NCBI GenBank assembly: GCA_934122125.1
Contig: CAKOVW010000021.1
Span: forward strand, 1 to 21,568
DNA length: 21,568 nucleotides
Reading direction: 5' to 3'
Source of the DNA: an uncultured Clostridia bacterium
GTDB taxonomy: Bacteria; Bacillota; Clostridia; TANB77; CAG-508
Part shown: piece after piece, positions 8,561 to 16,771 of the stretch
How the letters are laid out: each line of letters begins with the position of its first letter
Numbering within the stretch: position 1 is the first letter of the stretch
Made by a program: the position numbers and the translations under genes
Notes under the pieces: model-generated
Database searches by the model: none
Seen by the model: only the letters and a program-made list of their open reading frames with translations
Told to the model about the DNA's origin: nothing

Positions 8561-9436
8561 TTATTCAATATTTTGAATTTGTTCTCTTATGTCCTCTAAT
8601 ATAGTTTTCATTTCAATTACTAAATTAGTAATTTCTAGTTTTCCAGATTTTGACCCAATAGTATTGGTTTCTCTATTCATTTCTTGCATTAGAAAATCTA
8701 GTTTTTTGCCTGTTGGTTCTTCCTGCTCTAGCAAATTTTTAAATTGATATATATGACTTTTTAGTCTAGTAAGCTCTTCTTCTGTAGAGCATTTGTCTGA
8801 ATATATAACTATTTCTTGGGCTAGTCTATCTTTATCTACTACATCTACTTTTAGTAATTCTTTAACTCTCTCTTCTAATTTTACTATATATTCTTCTACA
8901 AGTCCAGTAGAAAGTTCAGAAATTTTATCAACATCTTCTTGAATACTTTGTAATCTTGTTGCTAAATCTTGTTTTATTTTGTTTCCTTCAATACTTCTCA
9001 TATCAATGAAATTATCAATTGCAGTTTCTAAACATTCTGAAAGTTCAGTCCAAATTGTTTCTAAACTATCCTCTTCCATTTGAACATTTAGTACATCTGG
9101 CATTTTTGAAATTTCTGTAGCTCTAAGTCCGCTTGGTATGTCTGCTTCTTCTGCTAATTCTGTTAATTCTTTAATATATAACTTAGCCAATTCTTTGTTA
9201 AGTACTACACTTTTACCATTTAAGCCATAGTTTGCATAGCTTATAAATACCTCTATTTTTCCCCTTGATACCCTATTCAATACAGCTTTTCTAACTTTAT
9301 CTTCCAAGTACAATAAATTACGTGGTGCTTTAACTGTAATATCAGCATATTTGTGATTTACAGAACGAATTTCTACTAAGTATTCTCGTCCTTCTTTTTC
9401 TAGTTTTGCTCTTCCAAAACCTGTCATGCTCTTCAT
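8561..9436 (-). CDS. yicC: YicC/YloC family protein (DUF1732)
   Basis: 291 residues, normal for the family. It shows the conserved N-terminal MTGFGRA box (residues 4-10), [11 protein letters not shown], and the C-terminal DUF1732 signature with [19 protein letters not shown]. Its long helical middle (about 140-230) fits the family. E. coli YicC has been reported to act as an endoribonuclease; whether the Gram-positive relatives do the same is less clear. TAGGAG before the ATG at 9436 supports the start. It lies 21 bases after the lysine-rich membrane protein and 14 bases before remA, within the rsmE-to-gmk operon. Confidence 0.93.
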   Translation of the reverse strand: MKSMTGFGRAKLEKEGREYLVEIRSVNHKYADITVKAPRNLLYLEDKVRKAVLNRVSRGKIEVFISYANYGLNGKSVVLNKELAKLYIKELTELAEEADIPSGLRATEISKMPDVLNVQMEEDSLETIWTELSECLETAIDNFIDMRSIEGNKIKQDLATRLQSIQEDVDKISELSTGLVEEYIVKLEERVKELLKVDVVDKDRLAQEIVIYSDKCSTEEELTRLKSHIYQFKNLLEQEEPTGKKLDFLMQEMNRETNTIGSKSGKLEITNLVIEMKTILEDIREQIQNIE

Positions 9437-9457
9437 ATTTTATTCTCCTAACTATAG

Positions 9458-10159
9458 CTATTTTTTTATTATTTCTTTCATTGAGTCAATAAAGTATTGT
9501 TTTTTCATTTTTTGATAAATTACTGTTGATTTAACTGTGTAATATATAGCAATTACATATGTTGTTAATATTGCTATAATAACAAATTTACTATTTAGCA
9601 TAATATCTAAATATATAAATCCCAACATACAAAGTGCTAATACTAATGTTTCAATTCCATAAATAGCTATTTTGCCACTATCTTTTTTATATGCATATTC
9701 AAAAATTGCTATTGTAACCACAAGTAATGATACAGCAAATACTTTTAGGTCTACTATAAACACTTCTGGTTTTATATTTATAAATCCTAATATAATGAAG
9801 TTTAAAAATATCACTGCTCCAATTGCTATAACTATATTTTTAAATACCTCACCATTCATCTTTTTTTGTTCTTCTATAGGAATAGTTTTTTTAGCCTTTA
9901 GTTCTTGCTTTACTGCCTTTTCTATTTCTTGCATTTCTACATTTGCAATACTTTTTGCTTTTACTTCTTCATTTTTTTCATCTTTTGATGGTTTTATTTC
10001 TTTCTTTTTATCTGTTTTTTCTTCTACTTTACTATTAGTTTCATTTGTATTTTTTTGTACTGTCTGCATTTCTTTTTCATTACTAGTTTTGTTTGTTTTT
10101 TGTTCTGGCAACTTCACATTTTTATGTTGCTTTTTTTTGTTCTTCTTTTTTGCTGACAT
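9458..10159 (-). CDS. Uncharacterised membrane protein with a lysine/glutamate-rich N-terminus
   Basis: 233 residues; I do not recognise the family. The first 100 residues are extremely charged (runs of K and E, few hydrophobics), probably disordered and cytoplasmic. Four predicted membrane segments follow at about 108-126, 137-155, 165-185 and 191-209, and a short basic tail ends the protein. There is no signal peptide and no catalytic motif that I can see. The ATG at 10159 has AAAGGAG eight bases upstream, overlapping the end of rsmE, so it is expressed with rsmE and yicC. The basic tail could contact nucleic acid or ribosomes near the membrane, but that is only a guess from composition. 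A long antisense frame over its 5' half is an artefact of the AT-rich, lysine-rich codons. Confidence 0.8.
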   Translation of the reverse strand: MSAKKKNKKKQHKNVKLPEQKTNKTSNEKEMQTVQKNTNETNSKVEEKTDKKKEIKPSKDEKNEEVKAKSIANVEMQEIEKAVKQELKAKKTIPIEEQKKMNGEVFKNIVIAIGAVIFLNFIILGFINIKPEVFIVDLKVFAVSLLVVTIAIFEYAYKKDSGKIAIYGIETLVLALCMLGFIYLDIMLNSKFVIIAILTTYVIAIYYTVKSTVIYQKMKKQYFIDSMKEIIKK

Positions 10160-10173
10160 TTCAATTTCTCCTT

Positions 10174-10917
10174 TTATAATTCAAATTCATATATAATGTT
10201 GCTCATAATACTAATTGATGCTGTTTCTGTTCTTAATATTCTTTTTCCTAATGTTACCACTTTTGCACCTGCTTTTGCAAGTTTTTCTACTTCTGTTTTG
10301 TCCATTCCACCCTCTGGACCTATTATAACTCCAATTTTTAAATTTTTAGTTCCATCTAGCTTTTTCAACTCATTTTTTAATGTATTTTCTTTTTCTTCTT
10401 CATAAGCTAAAATTACTGCATCAAATTCTTTAATTTTCTCACATAAATTATTTATATCAATTGGCATTTCAACTGCTGGTATTAAATCTCTTCCACTTTG
10501 CTTTGCAGCTGATTCTGCAATTTTTTGCCAACGTTCTATTTTCTTACTTTCTTTTTTACCGTCTAGTTTTACCACACATCTTACCATTTCAACCGGTACT
10601 ATTTGCTTAGCACCTAATTCTGTATTTTTTTGTATTATGTATTCCATCTTATCTGCTTTTGGAAGCCCCTGAAAAATTGTAACTTGCACACTGCTTTCCA
10701 CAAAACTTTTTACACAGTCTTGTATATCACATATTACATATTCAGGAGTAATTTGAGATATTGTAGTAATATAGTTTAAGGTTGTATCTAAATTGCAAAT
10801 TGTTAGTTCTTCACCAATTTTAGCTCTTAATACTTGGTTTATATGTTTTACATCTTCTCCAATTATCTTTATTTTATTTTCTTCAATTTGATTTGTTTTT
10901 ACAAAAAATTTTGGCAT
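10174..10917 (-). CDS. rsmE: 16S rRNA (uracil-1498 N3) methyltransferase
   Basis: SPOUT-class methyltransferase that methylates U1498 of 16S rRNA using S-adenosylmethionine; 247 residues. The N-terminal PUA-like domain covers about 1-70. The C-terminal knot has IIGPEGG (198-204) and LGKRILRTETA (223-233), the SAM-binding signature. The ATG at 10917 is chosen because AAAGGAG precedes it. The frame extends 12 codons further to a GTG at 10953, but that codon lies beside the -10 box of the promoter at 10944-10972, so it is upstream of transcription start. It is the first gene of the operon running to gmk. Confidence 0.94.
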   Translation of the reverse strand: MPKFFVKTNQIEENKIKIIGEDVKHINQVLRAKIGEELTICNLDTTLNYITTISQITPEYVICDIQDCVKSFVESSVQVTIFQGLPKADKMEYIIQKNTELGAKQIVPVEMVRCVVKLDGKKESKKIERWQKIAESAAKQSGRDLIPAVEMPIDINNLCEKIKEFDAVILAYEEEKENTLKNELKKLDGTKNLKIGVIIGPEGGMDKTEVEKLAKAGAKVVTLGKRILRTETASISIMSNIIYEFEL

Positions 10918-10943
10918 TGTTTCTCCTTTTAAACTCCTTATAT

Positions 10944-10972
10944 ATTTTACCACATTATTATAAAATTGCCAA
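10944..10972 (-). promoter_or_regulatory. Promoter of the rsmE-yicC-remA-rpoZ-gmk operon
   Basis: TTGGCA (10972-10967), a 17-base spacer and TAAAAT (10949-10944), the latter preceded by TGG to give an extended -10. It lies in the 70-base gap after dprA and about 27 bases before the rsmE ATG. Confidence 0.7.
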
Positions 10973-10987
10973 TGGAAACATTAAATT

Positions 10988-11629
10988 TTAAGTTATTTCT
11001 TCTATAATTTCTTGTATATTTGTAACTGGCTTTGCACCTTGTTTGATAAGATCATTTGTGCCATATGAGTTTGTGCTTGTGATGTTACCTGGTATTACAA
11101 ATACATCTTTTCCTTGTTCTAGAGCATAATCTACCGTAATTAAGGTTCCACTTTTTTGTTTTGCTTCTACTACTAATATTCCACTTGAAAGTCCACTAAT
11201 TATTCTATTTCTTGATGGAAAGTTCATTGGTAATGGCTTTATATGTGGCTCATATTCAGTTATTACTGCTCCGCCTTTTTTTACAATCTCATTACATAAT
11301 TCTTTATTTTCAGCTGGATATATATGTTTTAATCCGCTTCCCAATACTGCTATTGTTTTACCATTTGCTTTAACAGCTCCTAAATGTGCATATGTATCAA
11401 TTCCTCTTGCAAGTCCACTTACTATTATAAATCCTTCTTTTGCAAGTTCATAGGCAAAATTAAAAGCCACTTTTTTACCATAATTGCTTGCATCTCTGCA
11501 ACCAATTATAGCTATTGATGGCTTATTTAAAACTAATTCATCACCCACTAAATATAATTTAGCAGGTGATGCATATATGTTATTTAATTTTTCTGGATAT
11601 TCATTTTGAGCTTGATATATAATTTTCAT
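10988..11629 (-). CDS. dprA: DprA/Smf-type DNA-processing protein, short form
   Basis: DprA binds single-stranded DNA and loads RecA during natural transformation. 213 residues from the ATG at 11629, which has GGAGG seven bases upstream. An in-frame ATG at 11653 lacks a good site. The Rossmann-like core is complete: SGLARGID at 71-78, FPSRNRIISGLS at 137-148, the SGTL segment at 160-163 and the C-terminal TNDLIKQGA. The N-terminal SAM-like domain is reduced to about 20 residues and the C-terminal winged-helix domain is absent, so it is shorter than the 280-370 residues of classical DprA. It sits 40 bases after folD in the same direction. Confidence 0.9.
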   Translation of the reverse strand: MKIIYQAQNEYPEKLNNIYASPAKLYLVGDELVLNKPSIAIIGCRDASNYGKKVAFNFAYELAKEGFIIVSGLARGIDTYAHLGAVKANGKTIAVLGSGLKHIYPAENKELCNEIVKKGGAVITEYEPHIKPLPMNFPSRNRIISGLSSGILVVEAKQKSGTLITVDYALEQGKDVFVIPGNITSTNSYGTNDLIKQGAKPVTNIQEIIEEIT

Positions 11630-11669
11630 ACATTTTCCTCCTAAGATAATCAAGCCCCCAATTTATTAT

Positions 11670-12512
11670 TTAATTATTTTTTGCTGCCTTTACAACATTT
11701 GTCATTAACATTGCAATTGTCATTGGTCCAACTCCGCCTGGAACTGGAGTAATATATGATGCCTTGCTTTCTATATTTTGATAGTCAACGTCCCCTACAA
11801 GTTTACCATCATCATTTCTGTTTATTCCAACATCTATTACAACTGCACCATCTTTTACCATATCTTCTGTTACAAATTTAGGTTTTCCAATTGCTGCAAC
11901 TAATATATCTGCTTGTTTAGTAATGTCTTTTAAATTTTTTGTTCTAGAATGACATGTAGTTACAGTTGCATTTTTATTTAGTAGACATTGTGCTAATGGT
12001 TTACCTACAATATTGCTTCTTCCAATAACAACAGCATGTTTTCCTTCTATTTCTATGTTATATTCTTCTAGCATTTTCATAACTCCTGCTGGTGTACATG
12101 ATATAAAGCAATCTTCTCCAATAGCTAATTTGCCAACATTTATCGGATGAAATCCATCTACATCTTTTTTGTAATTTATAGCATTAAATGCTTCTCTAAT
12201 GTCTAAGTGCTTTGGTATTGGACTTTGAAGTAAAATTCCGTTAACATCTTTTCTATTATTTAGTTCTTCAATTAATCCTAATAATTCTTCTCTTGTTGTA
12301 TTTTCTGGTAATAAAAATTCTTCAAATTCAATACCTATTTCATTACATGCTTTGCTTTTATTACGTACATACACAGCTGATGCACTATCATTTCCAACCA
12401 TTATTACTGCTAATTTTGGAAATATACCTTTTTGTTTTAGTTCTTCAACTTCTAATTTCAAGTCTGCTCTAATTTTTGCTGCAAGTTCTTTGCCATTTAT
12501 AATTATTGCCAT
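11670..12512 (-). CDS. folD: Bifunctional methylenetetrahydrofolate dehydrogenase/cyclohydrolase
   Basis: Interconverts 5,10-methylene-, methenyl- and 10-formyl-tetrahydrofolate, supplying one-carbon units. 280 residues, full length. Key features are YVRNKSKAC with the catalytic Tyr48 and Lys52 (equivalent to Tyr50/Lys54 of E. coli FolD), LLQSPIPKHL, KKDVDGFHPINVGKL, the nucleotide-binding GRSNIVGKPLA, and the C-terminal TPVPGGVGPMTIAML. AAAAGGAG before the ATG at 12512 supports the start. It lies 16 bases after cdd and 40 bases before dprA. Confidence 0.97.
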   Translation of the reverse strand: MAIIINGKELAAKIRADLKLEVEELKQKGIFPKLAVIMVGNDSASAVYVRNKSKACNEIGIEFEEFLLPENTTREELLGLIEELNNRKDVNGILLQSPIPKHLDIREAFNAINYKKDVDGFHPINVGKLAIGEDCFISCTPAGVMKMLEEYNIEIEGKHAVVIGRSNIVGKPLAQCLLNKNATVTTCHSRTKNLKDITKQADILVAAIGKPKFVTEDMVKDGAVVIDVGINRNDDGKLVGDVDYQNIESKASYITPVPGGVGPMTIAMLMTNVVKAAKNN

Positions 12513-12528
12513 TTATTTTCTCCTTTTA

Positions 12529-12915
12529 TTATTTCATATTTTCATCACCAAAAGGTAATGGACATAGCTCTTCAACTGTTTTTGTAGTAGTTTTGCCACT
12601 ATATGTGTGTGATATAATTTTTACATTTTTATCACATAAATCACTTATTGCATGTCTGCATATAAAACATGGCCAACATTCTTGCTCTGTTTTACTCATA
12701 ACATGTATTTCTTTAACATCACCTTTTTTATAGCCTTCTGTTATACTAGTGTATAATGCATTTCGTTCAGCACATATTCCTGCTGCTGGGCTAGATGTTT
12801 CTACATTAACCCCACTAAATTCGGTTCCGTCTTTCATTACTATAACTGAAGCTACAGGGTATCTATAATATGGAGTATACGAATTTTCTAATAGTTTTTT
12901 TAATTTTTCTTCCAT
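12529..12915 (-). CDS. cdd: Cytidine deaminase family protein
   Basis: 128 residues, the size of a homotetrameric zinc cytidine deaminase, which converts cytidine and deoxycytidine to the uridine forms for pyrimidine salvage. The CAE motif (C48, E50) and PCxxC motif (C83, C86) supply the zinc ligands and catalytic glutamate. The second motif reads PCFICRH instead of the commoner PCGxCRQ, so a related nucleoside or aminoacyl-nucleoside deaminase is possible. The start has AGGAGG upstream, and a strong promoter sits immediately before it. It is the first gene of the cdd-folD-dprA unit. Confidence 0.87.
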   Translation of the reverse strand: MEEKLKKLLENSYTPYYRYPVASVIVMKDGTEFSGVNVETSSPAAGICAERNALYTSITEGYKKGDVKEIHVMSKTEQECWPCFICRHAISDLCDKNVKIISHTYSGKTTTKTVEELCPLPFGDENMK

Positions 12916-12936
12916 ACATTTCCTCCTAGTAGCCTC

Positions 12937-12965
12937 ATTATATAATATAGATTTAAAAATAACAA
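12937..12965 (-). promoter_or_regulatory. Promoter of the cdd-folD-dprA operon
   Basis: TTGTTA (12965-12960), a 17-base spacer and perfect TATAAT (12942-12937) in the 59-base gap between gpr and cdd. Transcription would start about 15 bases before the cdd ATG, just ahead of the ribosome binding site. Confidence 0.75.
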
Positions 12966-12974
12966 TATATTTTA

Positions 12975-13916
12975 TTATTTTTGTGTTGCAAAATTTATTC
13001 CTCTTGCAACTATGTCTTTCATGTTTTCAATTAGGTCGTCTATTTCCTTTGGTGTTACAATGAAATTGTAATCTTCTGGTGTTAGCACTTCTTTTATCAT
13101 TTCATATTTGTCCTCTTCTTGTAATTGATTTAAAAACTCATTTGATTTTGCTTCCTCTTGAACCTTTTGAATAAATAAATCCAAGCTATCTGCTGCTATT
13201 GTTGCGGCTTCTACAACTGTTGGTATCCCTATTGCTATAACTGGCACTCCTAAAGATTCTTTTGTTAGTTCTTTTCTTTCATTTCCAACTCCTGCACCTG
13301 GTACAATTCCTGTATCTGCAAGTTGTACTGTGCTACTAATTCTTTCTATGCTTCTTGAAGCTAACGCATCAATTACAATTATTAACTTAGGATGAATGTT
13401 TTCTACAATTCCTTTTATAACTTCTAATGTTTCTATACCAGTTGTTCCTAGAACTCCAGGTGCTATTGCACTTACTGGTCTTGTATCTTTGTCTAATACA
13501 TCTGGCATATAGTTTAATAAATGTCTTGTAATATCTATTTCATTTACTACTTTTGGACCTAGTGCATCTGGTGTTACATATAAGTTTCCTAATCCAACTA
13601 CTAATATATCATCTTGAGGTCCTACTAAATTTCCAATTAAATTTCTTAGTTCTTTCGTTACCGCCTCTGACGCTTTTTGTATTTGATCTTCTCCTGCGAT
13701 TTTCAAATTTTTTATATCAATTGTAATATATGTTCCCTTTCTTTTGCCTATTGCTTGTTCTCCATTTTCATTTAAAACTTTTACTCTTGATATTTTTATA
13801 TTTTCATCAAAACTTTCTTCTTGTGTTTCTAGTCCATCTACCTCATTTGATATATTATTAGCTTTTTTAAACAAATCTCTTCTTTCTAGAGCCAAGTCAG
13901 TTCTAAAATTTATCAT
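12975..13916 (-). CDS. gpr: GPR germination protease (spore protease)
   Basis: Degrades the small acid-soluble proteins of the spore core at germination; family-specific to endospore formers. 313 residues, somewhat shorter than the 371 of Bacillus megaterium. The N-terminus reads INFRTDLALERR, the usual zymogen segment. The two aspartates required for activity in B. megaterium (D127 and D193) correspond to D117 in TPDALGP and D183 in IDALASR, with constant spacing. AGGAGG eight bases before the ATG supports the start. In Bacillus the gene is read by sigma-G in the forespore; a candidate sigma-G promoter is at 14007-14036. This gene is the main evidence that the organism makes spores. Confidence 0.95.
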   Translation of the reverse strand: MINFRTDLALERRDLFKKANNISNEVDGLETQEESFDENIKISRVKVLNENGEQAIGKRKGTYITIDIKNLKIAGEDQIQKASEAVTKELRNLIGNLVGPQDDILVVGLGNLYVTPDALGPKVVNEIDITRHLLNYMPDVLDKDTRPVSAIAPGVLGTTGIETLEVIKGIVENIHPKLIIVIDALASRSIERISSTVQLADTGIVPGAGVGNERKELTKESLGVPVIAIGIPTVVEAATIAADSLDLFIQKVQEEAKSNEFLNQLQEEDKYEMIKEVLTPEDYNFIVTPKEIDDLIENMKDIVARGINFATQK

Positions 13917-13991
13917 ATAATTTACCTCCTATTTACCTTACTATCTATTGTTTCCTAAAAATATGTGATTATTCCAATTTTCTTTTTTATG

Positions 13992-14020
13992 TTGTTAAAA
14001 AATAACAATTATGATATTAT
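13992..14020 (+). promoter_or_regulatory. Promoter of lemA, with inverted repeat over the -35
   Basis: TTGTTA (13992-13997), a 17-base spacer and TATTAT (14015-14020), about 38 bases before the lemA ATG. The -35 hexamer is one arm of a 6-bp inverted repeat, TTGTTA-N5-TAACAA (13992-14008), which could be an operator. Confidence 0.6.
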
Positions 14021-14036
14021 TAAATAAAAATTATAC
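14007..14036 (-). promoter_or_regulatory. Candidate sigma-G promoter for gpr
   Basis: On the minus strand, GTATA (14036-14032), an 18-base spacer and CATAATT (14013-14007) agree with the forespore sigma-G pattern of GNATR and CATANTA except at the last base. It would give an untranslated leader of about 85 bases. It overlaps the divergent lemA promoter. The region is AT-rich, so chance matches are possible. Confidence 0.35.
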
Positions 14037-14057
14037 AAATTAAGGAGGTGTAAAATA

Positions 14058-14606
14058 ATGGTTTTATATATTGTGATCGGTATAATTGTTTTAGTTGCTT
14101 TATATGTTTTGATTCAATATAACTCTTTTGTGAAATTAAGAAACATGGTGAAAGAAGCCTTTTCAACAATGGATGTTTATTTAAAAAAGCGTTGGGATTT
14201 AATACCTAATCTTGTAGAAGTTGTTAAAGGATATATGCAACATGAAAGCAGTGTTTTAGAAGAAATAGCTAAATTAAGAAATTCATCTTATGATAATATG
14301 GCACAATCAGATAAAATTGATACAAACCAACAACTGTCAATTTGCTTATCTAAAATAATGGCTGTTGCAGAAAATTATCCAGATTTAAAGGCAAGTCAAA
14401 ATTTTTCTGATTTATCACATCAACTATCTAAAATAGAAGATGAAATTGCTAATTCAAGAAAATACTATAATGCTGTTGTAAGAAATTTAAACATAAAAAT
14501 TGAAATGTTTCCTAGTAACATTGTTGCTAAAATGTTTAATTTTGAATTGTCAAAAATGTTTGAAGCAAGTGAAAGTGAAAGAATTAATGTAAAGGTGGAT
14601 TTATAA
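14058..14606 (+). CDS. lemA: LemA family membrane protein
   Basis: 182 residues, typical length. One N-terminal membrane anchor (about 3-20) is followed by the helical LemA domain with the conserved segment KEAFSTMDVYLKKRWDLIPNL and later NSRKYYNAVVRNLN. The family's biochemical role is not settled. LemA genes are very often paired with DUF2207 or TPM-domain genes, and here a DUF2207 gene follows after one base. AGGAGG upstream of the ATG gives a clear start. The pair forms an operon running opposite to the gpr side of the chromosome. Confidence 0.95.
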   Translation: MVLYIVIGIIVLVALYVLIQYNSFVKLRNMVKEAFSTMDVYLKKRWDLIPNLVEVVKGYMQHESSVLEEIAKLRNSSYDNMAQSDKIDTNQQLSICLSKIMAVAENYPDLKASQNFSDLSHQLSKIEDEIANSRKYYNAVVRNLNIKIEMFPSNIVAKMFNFELSKMFEASESERINVKVDL

Positions 14607-14607
14607 A

Positions 14608-16441
14608 ATGAAGCAAAAGATAATATTAAGCATATTTATTTTATTATTTGTTTTACTAATTTCAGGTACAGTATATGCAGATAATAGTAGTGATGGATAT
14701 ATTATAGAATCTTATGATATTAATATGGAAGTAAATGAAAATAATACTTTTGATATACTTGAAACAATAAAAGTTGATTTTACTGGTTACAACAAGCATG
14801 GGATATTCAGAAAAATTCCATTACGAAATACTGTAACAAGACTAGATGGAACAAAATCTAATAATAGAGCTAAAATTTCAAATATAAGTGTGAGTGATTC
14901 ATATACCACTTCAACTCAAGATGGGTATAAGGTATTAAAAATTGGTAATAGTAGTCAAACTGTTTCTGGAAAAAAGACTTATAAAATTAAATACAATTAT
15001 AATATTGGAAAAGACCCATTAAAAAATGCTGATGAGTTATATTTTAATTTAATTGGTGATGGATGGGATACTGATATAAAAAATGTAACATTTACTATTA
15101 TAATGCCTAAGTCTTTTGATGTTTCTAAATTAGGATTTTCAAGTCGGATATAAAACTTCACAAAACAGTTCTAATGTTAATTATACTGTTAATGGTAATA
15201 TAATAAAAGGATCACTAAGAACTACTCTACATTCTGGTCAAGCACTAACAGTAAGGCTTACCTTACCAGAAGGATACTTTGTTGGGGCTAGTAGTAATTT
15301 TGATTTTATTGTATTAGTTGAAATATTAATTTCAATAGGATTTGTAGTTGTAGCTTATATTTTATGGAACAAATATGGAAAAGATGACCCAGTGATTTCG
15401 ACTGTTGAATTCTACCCTCCTAATGGAATGAATAGTGCAGATTTAGGTTTTATATATAAAGGTCGTTCTGAGCAAAGGGATATAATATCTTTATTAATAT
15501 ATTTAGCTAATAAAGGGTACTTAAGAATTGAGGATTTTAAAGATGAGAAGATTAAACTATTAAAATCTAAAAATTTCAAAATTATAAAAGTTAAAGAATA
15601 TGATGGTGATAATGAAAACGAAAAAATCTTTTTTAATGAATTATTCGGACTAAAAAATGAAGTAACCAAAGATGACTTGTATGACAAGTTCTATGTTACT
15701 TTAGAAAAGATTTCTAGAAACATTAATAAAAAGGAAAATCAAGAAAAAATATTTGAAGAAAGCTCATTAGGTAAAAGAATATTTTTAATTTTAATGATTA
15801 TTGTTGTCTTTTTATTTATGGGAGGATTGTCAATAATAAAAATGAGGGATTTTGAAGCAACCATATCAATATCAATCTTTTTCTTGATACCACCATTAGT
15901 AATGGTGTATCGCAAGCCAAACAAAGTAACAATTTCATTAGCATCTATATGTCTTCTATTAATTACATTCTTTTGTACGTTAGAAGATATTCTAGTAGAT
16001 ACAACATATTTAATTAAATTTATAATTGAGGGTATATGTTTAGTTACATTAACAATTTTTTTAGGAATAATAAAAAAGAGAACAAAATATGGAACTGAAA
16101 TGTTAGGAAAAATATTAGGTTTTAAACAATTTTTAGAAATTGCTGAAAAGCCTAAACTTGAAGAACTAGTTATGGAGGATCCAGAATATTTTTATAATAT
16201 TTTACCATATACATATGTGTTAGGAGTTTCAAATACATGGATGAAAAAATTTGAAGATATTGGTTTACAAGCACCTAGTTGGTACTATGGCTATACAGAC
16301 TTTGATGTTCATTCATTTAATAGTTTTATGAATAGCACATATTCATCAATATCAAGTGCCATGTCTTCTAGCAGTAGCAGTGGCTCTGGAGGAGGTTCCT
16401 CTGGAGGAGGCTCTGGCGGTGGTGGCGGAGGTTCTTGGTAG
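14608..16441 (+). pseudogene. DUF2207 membrane protein, split by a +1 frameshift
   Basis: Two frames together make one DUF2207 protein of about 610 residues. The first (14608-15153, 181 residues) has a signal peptide (cleavage likely after VYA, residue 24) and the extracellular DUF2207 domain. Its stop at 15151 cuts it short. The second is open from 15134 to 16441, with no ATG until 15392, and carries on the same domain, a membrane segment near 15310-15365, a cytoplasmic region, four more membrane segments, and the usual glycine/serine-rich tail ending GGSW. Removing one base at about 15145 (AGT C GGA TAT) restores LGFSSGYKTSQ across the join. No other damage is seen, so this is either a very recent mutation or a sequencing or assembly error. 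If genuine, the product is a truncated secreted fragment. It follows lemA by one base. Confidence 0.88.
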
Positions 16442-16494
16442 CCAAAGCAAATTCTCTGAAAGATGATACTAGCAATTACCGATATGATAAACTC

Positions 16495-16523
16495 AAAAGC
16501 AATAGGTCCACCCTATTGCTTTT
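16495..16523 (+). terminator. Hairpin after the lemA-DUF2207 operon
   Basis: A 12-bp perfect stem (AAAAGCAATAGG with CCTATTGCTTTT) with a 5-base loop lies about 55 bases after the DUF2207 stop. The T-run is only four bases and forms part of the stem, so termination may be partial. Confidence 0.6.
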
Positions 16524-16590
16524 CCAATTCAAATTAGTGCCTGTTAAAATATTATGAAAATTAATAAATTGTTAAAAATTTTAAAAACAC

Positions 16591-16619
16591 TTGATATTTT
16601 TTATTTTTTTTGCTATTAT
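16591..16619 (+). promoter_or_regulatory. Promoter of the tRNA-Leu gene
   Basis: TTGATA (16591-16596), a 17-base spacer and TATTAT (16614-16619). Transcription would start about ten bases before the mature tRNA 5' end. Confidence 0.7.
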
Positions 16620-16636
16620 ATTTAAGTAACATTTAT

Positions 16637-16723
16637 GCAGGTGTGGCGGAATTGGCAGACGCACAGGACTCAAAATCCTGCGAAGTAACATTCGTGTGGG
16701 TTCGACCCCCACCACCTGCACCA
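16637..16723 (+). tRNA. tRNA-Leu (anticodon CAA)
   Basis: 87 bases including an encoded CCA. The acceptor arms GCAGGTG (16637-16643) and CACCTGC (16713-16719) pair perfectly. The anticodon stem CAGGA/TCCTG closes the loop CTCAAAA with anticodon CAA at 16671-16673, which reads UUG. The long variable arm (CGAA paired with TTCG) marks a class II tRNA, as expected for leucine. The T arm has the usual GGTTCGACCCC. It has its own promoter and is followed at once by an intrinsic terminator, so it is a single-gene unit. Confidence 0.96.
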
Positions 16724-16726
16724 CAT

Positions 16727-16759
16727 AAAAAACTACCCATTTAAAGGGTAGTTTTTTTT
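16727..16759. terminator. Intrinsic terminator, usable in both directions
   Basis: The 12-bp stem AAAAAACTACCC with GGGTAGTTTTTT and a 7-base loop is followed on the plus strand by a run of eight Ts, four bases after the tRNA CCA end. On the minus strand the same hairpin ends in six Ts, so it can also end the converging 767-codon gene, whose stop is 13 bases away. Confidence 0.88.
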
Positions 16760-16771
16760 ATAATGAAATTT

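Noticed and set aside
9672..10196. A 174-codon plus-strand frame opposite the lysine-rich membrane protein
   Set aside because: It lies antisense to a gene with a good ribosome binding site and operon context. Its Phe/Ser-rich composition is what lysine/glutamate codons give when read backwards.
10918..10953. A longer rsmE start at GTG 10953
   Set aside because: It sits against the -10 box of the rsmE promoter and would not be transcribed. The ATG at 10917 has the ribosome binding site.
15134..15153. Programmed frameshifting in the DUF2207 gene
   Set aside because: There is no slippery sequence, the +1 re-pairing of the AGU tRNA would be poor, and the family is not known to use recoding. 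Mutation or sequence error is simpler.
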